DNA of 11,968 bases from Solirubrobacteraceae bacterium (GTDB lineage Bacteria > Actinomycetota > Thermoleophilia > Solirubrobacterales > Solirubrobacteraceae), in the NCBI GenBank assembly GCA_025935735.1, contig JAICUS010000132.1, positions 1-11,968 of the forward strand. The letters are read 5' to 3'. The first letter of the stretch is position 1, and every line of letters begins with the position of its first letter. Both the position numbers and the translations under genes were made by a program. The notes under the pieces were generated by a model that saw nothing but the letters and a program-made list of their open reading frames with translations, was not told the DNA's origin and searched no databases. This document shows positions 1-6,146 of this stretch, in pieces.

Positions 1-599
1 ACGCGGCCGTCGCGGCCGATGAACGTGATCGTCGGGCAGACGACGACGGCGTACTCGTTGGCCACCGCCCCGTCGTGGTCGTAGGCGAGCGGCACGCCGG
101 GATGGGCGCCGGCCAGCGCGCGCGCGGTGGCGCCGTCCGCGCGCACGGCGACCGCGGCGAAGCGGACGGACGGGTGGCCCGCGCGGGCGCGCGCGAGGGC
201 GTCGAGCTCGTCGCGGCAGGCGGCCACCGGGGCGAACACGAACGCGAGCACGGCGGGCGCGTGCGCCGCCAGCTCGCACGAGTTGAGCACGTGCGAGCCG
301 CGCACGTCGCAGGCCGGCTCCGATCCCGCCGAGCCCTGCCCCGCGCGCGTGGCGATGTTCGCGTCGCACGCCCCGCGGCACGGCGAGTCCGCCAGCGGCA
401 TGGCGAACGCCGGCAGCCGCGTGCCCGCCTGCAGCCCGCGCGAGCCCGCCGAGTCGCTGCGCACGGTGTTCAGCGTGATCCAGCCGAGCACGGCCACGAC
501 GAACACCGCGAGCAGGACGCCGCCGCGGCCCGGTCGCCGGAGGGGTCCGAAGGCGCGCCGGGACGAGGGCGCGGTGGGCGGCTCGCGCGGCGCGGTCAC
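1..599 (-). CDS. Membrane-anchored thioredoxin-fold (redoxin/TlpA-like) protein, 3' end outside window
   Basis: The first 199 residues of an open frame start at GTG 599, in GTGA overlap with the transporter stop; the frame runs off the left edge. A basic, Pro-rich N terminus precedes one membrane helix (about 27-44), so the rest faces outward. The redoxin-like fold starts at LQAGTRLPAFAMPLA (56-70). It continues with the strand and active-site loop LAFVFAPVAACRDELDAL (118-135), a second strand VRFAAVAV (145-152), YDHDGAVANEYAV (173-185), and a CPTITFIGRDG segment (188-198) that fits the cis-Pro loop. The active site has no CXXC: only C128 is there, aligned with the second Cys of TlpA or loosely with a peroxidatic Cys. 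C188 directly precedes the presumed cis-Pro189. Four more cysteines (C74, C78, C97, C108) lie in an insertion after the first strand. Role inferred: thiol or disulfide care for the outer parts of the Mce/RND complex. A peroxiredoxin-like role is the main alternative. Confidence 0.8.
   Translation of the reverse strand, partial: MTAPREPPTAPSSRRAFGPLRRPGRGGVLLAVFVVAVLGWITLNTVRSDSAGSRGLQAGTRLPAFAMPLADSPCRGACDANIATRAGQGSAGSEPACDVRGSHVLNSCELAAHAPAVLAFVFAPVAACRDELDALARARAGHPSVRFAAVAVRADGATARALAGAHPGVPLAYDHDGAVANEYAVVVCPTITFIGRDGR
596..599 (-). promoter_or_regulatory. GTGA stop/start overlap without visible RBS
   Basis: The TGA of the transporter gene (598-596) and a GTG (599-597) share bases. The upstream sequence (600-625) is a CG-rich Pro-coding stretch without a purine-rich site. 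Translation of the last gene therefore probably relies on ribosomes finishing the transporter gene. Confidence 0.55.
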
Positions 600-3184
600 G
601 CCGGGACGGCGGTGCGCGGCGGTGGCGCCGGCTCGGGGCCCGGGCCGGGAGCGGGCGGCTCGGTGAGCGCGAGGACGGCCGGCAGGACGGCGAGCACGCC
701 GAGCAGCGACACCGCGAGGTCGATGACGGTGACCAGGCCGAAGTCGCGCAGCATCGCCACGTCGGACGCGGTCAGCACGGCGAAGCCGGCCAGCGCGGTC
801 ACGCCGGAGGCCAGGACGGCGGCGCCGGTGGAGCGGTAGGTCCGGGCCAGCGCCTCAAACACGGCGAAGCCCGCCGCGCGCTCCTCGTGGAAGCGCGCGC
901 TCAGCAGCACGGCGAACTCGGTGGAGATGGCGATCACCAGCGCGCCCAGCGCGGCCGACATCGGGTTCAGCGCGACGCCGAGCAGCCAGAGCACGAGAGC
1001 CGACCAGCCGGTGGCCAGCGCGATCGGCACCACGGGCACCCAGGCCCGCCGCCACGAGCGATACACCAGGCGCAGCACGGCGCACACGGCCACCAGCCCG
1101 AGCAGCAGCGCGGCCAGCCGCCGGAGCGGGTCGGCCAGCGCGTGGTTGGCATCGGCGGCGAGCACCGGCAGCCCGGCGAGCTCGGCCGAGACGCCCCGCG
1201 GCGGGTGCAGTCGTGCGCGCATGTCCTGCATGACCTCGCGCTGGTGGGAGAGCGGGGCGAGCCGGATGCCGAACGCCAGCACCGCCGTGCGCCGGTCCGG
1301 CGTGATCGCCGCGCGCGAGAAGTACGAGGGGACCGCGTCCAGCAGCGCCCGGATGTCCGCGCGGGTGGCCGCCGAGGCCGGGTTGCGGAACAGCGCGGGC
1401 AGCGACAGCGCCGGGCACAGGTCGGCCTCCCCGCACCCGCGCGCGGCCGTGTAGCCGTGGGCCTTCAGGACGCCGTTCTCGTAGGTGCGCATCCAGGCGA
1501 CGACCTTCGGATCGGTCAGGTCGCGCGCCTGCACGAGCACGTCGACCTCGCCCGCGACGCCCGTGTCGCGCTGCAGGGTGGAGAGGTCGCGCACCGCGGG
1601 CAGGCTCTGCGGCACCAGCCGCTGGAGGTCCGAGACGACGTCGAGCCGCGCCTCCAGCCCCCATCCGACCAGCGCCAGCGCCAAAGCGACCCCGAGCACC
1701 CGCCGCGGCCGGCGCACCGCCACGCCCAGCCCGCGCGCGGCCGGCCCGCGCAGGGGACGCGACGCCGCGCGGCCCACGGCGAGCCGCGCCGAGTCGACGA
1801 TCTCCCCCGCCCCCCGCAGCGACCGGGCGAGCGCGCCGTCCGCCGCGCGCCGCCGCGCGGCAAGGGTCAGCACCGCCGTCCCCGCCGTCAGCGCGAACCC
1901 GAGCGCGATCGCCACGCCCACCACGAGCAGCGCCCCGAACCCGCGCACCATCGGCACCGGCGACAGCAGCAGGACCAGGAAGCCGACCCCGGTGGCCAGC
2001 GCCGCCGTACATATCGCCGGCACCGCCCGCCGCGCAGCGCCAAAGCCCTCGGCCGCCCGTGCCTGGTACTGGATCGCGTAGTCGACGGCCAGGCCGAGCA
2101 GCACCGGCAGCACGGCGATCGACGCCATGGTGAGCGGCAGCCCGAGCAGCGCCAGCCCGCCGAACGTCACCGCGCACGCGGCCAGCGCCACGAGCAGCGG
2201 CAGCAGCCGCAACCGCGCCCGGAACAGCAACGCCAGCACCACCGCCATCACCGCGACGGCGACCAGCAGCAGCCGCGCCGTCGCCCCCGCCAGCGACCGG
2301 GTCAGGTCGTCGGCCAGCACCGGCACGCCGGTGACCACGTAGGTTCCGCCGCCGGAGAGCCGCCACTGCCGCATCGCCACCGCGCGCCGCACCAGGGCGA
2401 TCGCCCGCGAGCGCTCGGAGTCGCTCAACCCGGCCCGGAAGCGCACCGACACCAGCGCCGACCGCGACGAGGGGAACAGGTAGGCGAACCGCGACTTCGG
2501 CGTCCGCGCGCCGCGCGCCGGGTCGAACACCAGCTGGTAGACGAAGTTCGGGTCGTTCAGCCGCGGCGCGCCGGTCAGGTTGAGGCCGTACTTGGCGTTG
2601 AGCTCCAGCAGCTCGCGAGCGAACTGCGCGTAGACGAGCTTCTCCGCCGCCCGCCCGAGCCGCTTCGCCTCGGCCGGCGAGCGGCCCTGCGAGCGGGCCA
2701 GCTTCTCCGCCGCCGTCCGCGCCCGGTCGGCCTGCGCCGCCCGCGCCCGTGTCTGCGCCTGCAGCGTCCCCCCGATCGCCTCCACGGTGGAGTTGATGAA
2801 CGTCCCCGGCCCGTAGACGACCTTGACCGCGTGCAGCGCCGCCAGCCGCGCGCACGGCGAGCCGGGTCCGCCCGGCGGCGTCGCGCCGCGCGGCACGTTG
2901 CCCGCCAGGCAGCCCTCCAGCCCGAGCAGCGAGTTGAGGTCGGACGTGAGCACCAGCCGCGCGAGGTCGCCGCGCACGAGCACGTAGACGGCGTCGTCGC
3001 CGAAGCGCTCGTGCATCGTGGCCGTGGCCCGCGCCGACGCGCTGCCCGAGCTCACCAGCGTCGAGGTGGCCGCCGAGGGCGTCAGCCGCAGCGCCAGCAG
3101 CCCGCCGGCCACGGCCACGACGAGCGCCACCGCCAGCGTCCGCCCCGGCGCGCGCGCCGCCGCCCGCACCAGCCGCAGCATCAT
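596..3184 (-). CDS. RND/MMPL-family transporter, HAE3-like
   Basis: This 862-residue integral membrane transporter of the RND superfamily is probably driven by protons and acts on hydrophobic or lipid cargo. It has the classic duplicated plan: TM1 (about 16-34), a large outer domain (35-300), TM2-6 (302-441), a cytoplasmic linker, TM7 (about 495-511), a second outer domain (512-687), and TM8-12 (688-840). TM4 carries GLAVDYAIQYQAR (364-376) with the expected Asp368. The equivalent site in TM10 reads AISTEFAVLLSARFHEER (752-769), with Glu756 in place of Asp; I recall a TEF signature from the HAE3 (TIGR00921-like) branch. The first outer domain holds an Ala/Arg-rich, probably helical insertion (about 141-200). 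Four cysteines are extracytoplasmic: C92, C111, C584 and C590. The C terminus is a Pro-rich tail. Its tight coupling to the six MCE genes suggests a shared lipid pathway; direction and substrate are not shown by sequence. Confidence 0.92.
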   Translation of the reverse strand: MMLRLVRAAARAPGRTLAVALVVAVAGGLLALRLTPSAATSTLVSSGSASARATATMHERFGDDAVYVLVRGDLARLVLTSDLNSLLGLEGCLAGNVPRGATPPGGPGSPCARLAALHAVKVVYGPGTFINSTVEAIGGTLQAQTRARAAQADRARTAAEKLARSQGRSPAEAKRLGRAAEKLVYAQFARELLELNAKYGLNLTGAPRLNDPNFVYQLVFDPARGARTPKSRFAYLFPSSRSALVSVRFRAGLSDSERSRAIALVRRAVAMRQWRLSGGGTYVVTGVPVLADDLTRSLAGATARLLLVAVAVMAVVLALLFRARLRLLPLLVALAACAVTFGGLALLGLPLTMASIAVLPVLLGLAVDYAIQYQARAAEGFGAARRAVPAICTAALATGVGFLVLLLSPVPMVRGFGALLVVGVAIALGFALTAGTAVLTLAARRRAADGALARSLRGAGEIVDSARLAVGRAASRPLRGPAARGLGVAVRRPRRVLGVALALALVGWGLEARLDVVSDLQRLVPQSLPAVRDLSTLQRDTGVAGEVDVLVQARDLTDPKVVAWMRTYENGVLKAHGYTAARGCGEADLCPALSLPALFRNPASAATRADIRALLDAVPSYFSRAAITPDRRTAVLAFGIRLAPLSHQREVMQDMRARLHPPRGVSAELAGLPVLAADANHALADPLRRLAALLLGLVAVCAVLRLVYRSWRRAWVPVVPIALATGWSALVLWLLGVALNPMSAALGALVIAISTEFAVLLSARFHEERAAGFAVFEALARTYRSTGAAVLASGVTALAGFAVLTASDVAMLRDFGLVTVIDLAVSLLGVLAVLPAVLALTEPPAPGPGPEPAPPPRTAVPA

Positions 3185-3192
3185 CCCCCGCC
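3179..3192 (-). promoter_or_regulatory. ATGA overlap with two candidate ATG starts
   Basis: The ATG at 3184-3182 overlaps the stop of the sixth MCE gene as ATGA and is followed directly by a second ATG at 3181-3179. The G-rich site GGCGGGGG (3192-3185), coded by terminal Gly codons, touches the first ATG and stands 3 bases from the second. The second Met is therefore an equally likely true start; the protein differs by one residue. Confidence 0.55.
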
Positions 3193-4785
3193 GGACGCGC
3201 GGGCGTTCAGGTGCGGGTACTGGGTCGTCTCACCGCCGAACGAGTACTTGCCCTGCTGGCGGCACGGCGGCGCCGGCACCGCCCCGCCGGCGGCGGCCCC
3301 GCCGAACGCGAACTGCTGGATGCGCTGCAGCAGCTGGTCGGGGATCAGCGCCTGGGCCTGCGCCGGCGAGATCGGCAGCTGCGGGATCGGCGGCAGGCCG
3401 ATCTGCGGCAGCGGGATGATCCCGTTGACCGTCTGCGTGACGCCGTTGACCACGTTGAGCGGGATGTTGGTCACCACCGGCTCCAGGTTGGACGAAGTGC
3501 ACTGCCGGTTCTCGTAGACCGGGAGGCCCTGGTTGATCTCGTCGAAGCCGCCGGGCAGCCGGTACGGGTTCGGCCGGTTGGTCGGCAGCCGCCGCGGATA
3601 GACCGCGAGGTTCTCCGCGTTCAGCGGGTTGGTCGTGCGCAGGTAGTGCAGGGTCGTGCCCGGATCCTTGGCCTGCGTGGCCGCGACGGTGTTGGCGAAG
3701 AACGAGGTCAGCTCGCGCTTGTAGAGCCCGAGGAACTGGAGGTCGGGCGTCAGCTGCTGCGTGGCCGGGTCCAGCTGGGCGATCAGCGGCCGCGCGTCCT
3801 CCAGCGTCTGCTCGGCCGCCGGGAAGCCGGTCTTGGACGCGTCGATCAGCGGCTGCAGCTCGTTGAGCAGGTTCTTCAGCGAGGGCGCCACGTCGCGCAG
3901 GTCCTGCAGCGTCGGCGAGAGCTCGCGGGCCGCCGGGCGCAGCTGGGTGACCAGCGGGTTGGTCTGGTGGGCGAACGTGGTCAGCCGGTCGAGCGTCTTG
4001 CGCGACTCCCGCTCGAACGTCGGGAGCGCCACGAAGGACTCCTGCAGCTCCTTGTCGCGCGCCGCGGTGGTGGCGAACACCGTGTTGGCGTTGCGGATCA
4101 GCGAGGTCAGCTGCCCGTCGCGCTCGTTCAGCGCGCCGAACACCACGCCGGTGTTGGCGATCAGCTGCGACACCGCGCCGGACTGGCGGTTCAGGATGCC
4201 CACCAGCGTCGCCGTGTCGTCGGCGAACGGGCCGAGGTTGCCCAGCGCGTCGTTGAGGTCCTGCCCCCGGCCGCGGATCGCCGTCGCCTGCGTCTGCATC
4301 CAGTCCTGGAACGCCGCGCGTGTCTTGGCGTCGAACGAGCTGAGGATCTCGTCCAGCTCCACCGTCGACGCCACCTGCGTGGCGGCCAGCCGGCCGTTCT
4401 CCTGGATCGGCCGGGCCGACTTGTGACCCGGCGTGAGCTCCACGTAGGTCTCGCCCAGCAGCGTCTTCTGGCGCAGGATCGCCTTGGCGTCCGAGGGCAG
4501 CGGGGCGTAGGAGGCGTCGAGCTGGATGGTCACGTCCGCCCGGCCGGTCCGCTTGTCCGAGGTGATCTGCTCGACCTTGCCGACCGGCACGCCGGAGATC
4601 CGCACGTCGGCCTGCTTGGCCAGCTGCCCGACCTCCGCGAAGGACGTGTGGAAGCGGTAGCCCTTCGGCTTGAGCGGCACCGGGCCGCCGAAGGCCAGCC
4701 ACAGGAACAGCAGCAGCCCGAAGCAGGTCAGCGCGAACACGACCATCGCGAGGATGCGGCCGATGGACGGGGCTTCCTTGACCAT
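3181..4785 (-). CDS. MCE-family transport protein, sixth of six
   Basis: This 534-residue Mce transporter subunit closes the set of six. The anchor helix is at 10-32. The MCE domain is at about 42-120, with VRISGVPVGKVEQI (61-74) and LRQKTLLGETYVELTPGH (104-121), the most canonical MCE sequence of the six. The VELDEILSSFDAKTR hinge (142-156) is followed by GRGQDLNDAL and needle helices to about 355, with LRP at 282-284. The C-terminal part has HYLR (380-383), then a long Pro/Asn/Gln-rich region (385-534) with repeated short hydrophobic and Pro segments (LPQIGLPPIPQLPI, 459-472). Cysteines outside the membrane are C429 and C508; C21 is inside the anchor helix. The ATG is set by the TGATG overlap. 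The protein ends in Ser-Gly-Gly-Gly just before the transporter gene. Confidence 0.96.
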   Translation of the reverse strand: MVKEAPSIGRILAMVVFALTCFGLLLFLWLAFGGPVPLKPKGYRFHTSFAEVGQLAKQADVRISGVPVGKVEQITSDKRTGRADVTIQLDASYAPLPSDAKAILRQKTLLGETYVELTPGHKSARPIQENGRLAATQVASTVELDEILSSFDAKTRAAFQDWMQTQATAIRGRGQDLNDALGNLGPFADDTATLVGILNRQSGAVSQLIANTGVVFGALNERDGQLTSLIRNANTVFATTAARDKELQESFVALPTFERESRKTLDRLTTFAHQTNPLVTQLRPAARELSPTLQDLRDVAPSLKNLLNELQPLIDASKTGFPAAEQTLEDARPLIAQLDPATQQLTPDLQFLGLYKRELTSFFANTVAATQAKDPGTTLHYLRTTNPLNAENLAVYPRRLPTNRPNPYRLPGGFDEINQGLPVYENRQCTSSNLEPVVTNIPLNVVNGVTQTVNGIIPLPQIGLPPIPQLPISPAQAQALIPDQLLQRIQQFAFGGAAAGGAVPAPPCRQQGKYSFGGETTQYPHLNARASGGG

Positions 4786-4797
4786 CAGCCTCCCCCC
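4783..4797 (-). promoter_or_regulatory. TGATG one-base overlap with G-run RBS
   Basis: The stop of the fifth MCE gene and the ATG of the sixth share one base (TGATG, 4787-4783). A GGGGGGAGG run at 4797-4789 ends 3 bases before the ATG. It is built from the final Gly codons of the upstream protein. The site is strong, although closely spaced. Confidence 0.7.
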
Positions 4798-6134
4798 ACC
4801 GGCGACTGGGTCGAGGACGGGCAGATCTGCTGCGTGGTGGGCGAGCCGAGCAGCCCGATGAGCGTGGCCAACTGCGGGTTGGCCGAGGTGACCGAGTCCA
4901 GGACCTGGGCGGTCTGGCAGGAGAGCACGATCAGACCGCGGCGGATCGGGCCGTGGGCGTCCTGGCTGGAGAACAGCGAGTCGCCCGCGTGGTTGACCCA
5001 GGTCTGCCAGAACAGGTAGCCCTCGTCCTGCTTGCCCGGCGGGTTGTAGGCGATCTCGTTCAGCAGCCGGTTGACCACCTTGAACGAGGCGGTGAGGTCC
5101 GGCGTGGCGGCGGCGAGGTCGCGCATCGCCGGCCGCAGCTGCTTCACCGTCGGCAGCGCCGCGCGGGTGAACGGCCGGATCTCGTTCTTGATCACCGGCG
5201 TGGACTGGCGCAGGAACGGCCGCGTCTGGCGCAGCGAGGGCCCGAGCGCCCGCGCCGCCGGCCGCAGGTCGTTCAAAGTCGGCCCGAGCTGGTCGGCCAT
5301 GCCCTTGACCTTGCCCAGCGTCGTCTGCGTCGTCTTCAGCGTCCCCGGCAGGCGGTTGAGGATGCCCCGCAGGCTCGCGTCCTGGCCGGCCAGCGTGTCG
5401 AACACCGCGTTGGAGCTCTGCACGAAGTCCGCCAGCTGCGTGTCCTTCTGGCCGAGCGCGTCGGTGAGCAGCGAGAAGTTGTGCACCACCCGGGCGATGT
5501 TCTGGCGGCGGGTCTCCAGCTGCTCGTTGATCGCCCGCGAGTAGCGGGCGGTCGGCTGGATGCGCCGGATCGCCCGCGCCAGGTCGCGGCCCTTGGCCTC
5601 GGAGCCGAGCCCCTGCGCGCCGTCGTTGAGCAGCAGCAGCAGGTAGTCGCGCGTGTCGGCGTCCAGCGCGGACAGGATCTCGTCGAGGTTGACGTCGGGC
5701 AGCGTCTGGGAGATCGGGATCGTCCCGCCCTCGGGCAGCCGGCCGGCGCGCTCGTGGCCCGGGGTGAGCTCGGCCACCATGTCCTTCAGGCCGGTCTTGG
5801 GGCGCAGCAGGATCGTCGCGTCCTTGTAGATGCGGTCGTACTGCGGCTTGATCTTCATGCCGACGATCGCCCTGCCGTCCTTGAGGTTGACCGAGGTGAT
5901 CTCGCCCACCTCCACGCCGGCGACGTTCACCGTCTGGCCCTGGCCCGGCGTGACCGCCTGCGCCGTGGTCATCTCGGCGCTCATGTGGAAGTAGCTCTGG
6001 CCGATCACCGGCACCCAGCCCGGCAGCGTGAGCCGCTGCTTGCCCAGGATCACCGACGAGACCGCGACGGCCACGATCAGCAGGCCCAGGATCGCCAGGA
6101 AGTCCGGCAGGTGCTTGCGGATCGCCGTCCTCAC
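4785..6134 (-). CDS. MCE-family transport protein, fifth of six, GTG start
   Basis: This 449-residue Mce transporter subunit is the shortest complete one here. The anchor helix is at about 11-30. Between the anchor and the MCE domain is an extra segment containing LPGWVPVIGQSYFHM (37-51), not seen in the other complete members. The MCE domain has VNVAGVEVGEITSV (69-82) and RPKTGLKDMVAELTPGH (111-127). The VNLDEILSALDADTR hinge (148-162) leads into about 190 residues of needle helix with LRP at 290-292 and further Pro kinks (QTRP, QSTP). The C-terminal part has HGPIRRG (394-400), a divergent form of the motif in its sisters. The only cysteines are C406 and C438. It sits at the position of the MceE lipoprotein of mycobacteria, but I see no lipobox, so that role is not conserved here. 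It ends in Gly-Gly-Gly, coding for the next RBS. Confidence 0.95.
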   Translation of the reverse strand: MRTAIRKHLPDFLAILGLLIVAVAVSSVILGKQRLTLPGWVPVIGQSYFHMSAEMTTAQAVTPGQGQTVNVAGVEVGEITSVNLKDGRAIVGMKIKPQYDRIYKDATILLRPKTGLKDMVAELTPGHERAGRLPEGGTIPISQTLPDVNLDEILSALDADTRDYLLLLLNDGAQGLGSEAKGRDLARAIRRIQPTARYSRAINEQLETRRQNIARVVHNFSLLTDALGQKDTQLADFVQSSNAVFDTLAGQDASLRGILNRLPGTLKTTQTTLGKVKGMADQLGPTLNDLRPAARALGPSLRQTRPFLRQSTPVIKNEIRPFTRAALPTVKQLRPAMRDLAAATPDLTASFKVVNRLLNEIAYNPPGKQDEGYLFWQTWVNHAGDSLFSSQDAHGPIRRGLIVLSCQTAQVLDSVTSANPQLATLIGLLGSPTTQQICPSSTQSPVGGG

Positions 6135-6146
6135 TTGGCGCTCTCC
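6131..6146 (-). promoter_or_regulatory. GTGA overlap with GGAGAG RBS fixing a GTG start
   Basis: GGAGAG (6146-6141) stands 6 bases before GTG 6134-6132, which shares four bases with the stop of the fourth MCE gene. Spacing and site are good. The frame is open upstream to 6755, but that stretch is only a shadow of the fourth gene. Confidence 0.78.

Noticed and set aside
75..839. Plus-strand open frames (75-839 and 127-666) across the redoxin-transporter junction
   Set aside because: Arg/Ala-rich nonsense spanning two genes on the other strand; the minus-strand frame shows thioredoxin-fold motifs.
855..2855. A 666-codon minus-strand frame inside the RND gene
   Set aside because: Alternative frame of the same strand with Gly/Arg/Ala-rich product; the transporter frame explains the DNA fully.
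887..3517. An 876-codon open frame on the plus strand opposite the RND transporter
   Set aside because: It is a mirror of GC-rich coding sequence: the product is Arg/Gln/His-rich without domains, while the minus strand encodes a clear 12-helix transporter.
4723..4725. C21 in the anchor of the sixth MCE protein as a possible lipoprotein Cys
   Set aside because: The preceding residues (ALT) do not make a good lipobox, and the hydrophobic helix continues for about ten residues after the Cys, so it looks like a plain anchor.
3211..5019. A 602-codon plus-strand open frame opposite the sixth MCE gene
   Set aside because: Low-complexity Arg/Leu/Val-rich shadow product. The opposite strand has a complete MCE protein with proper start and overlaps.
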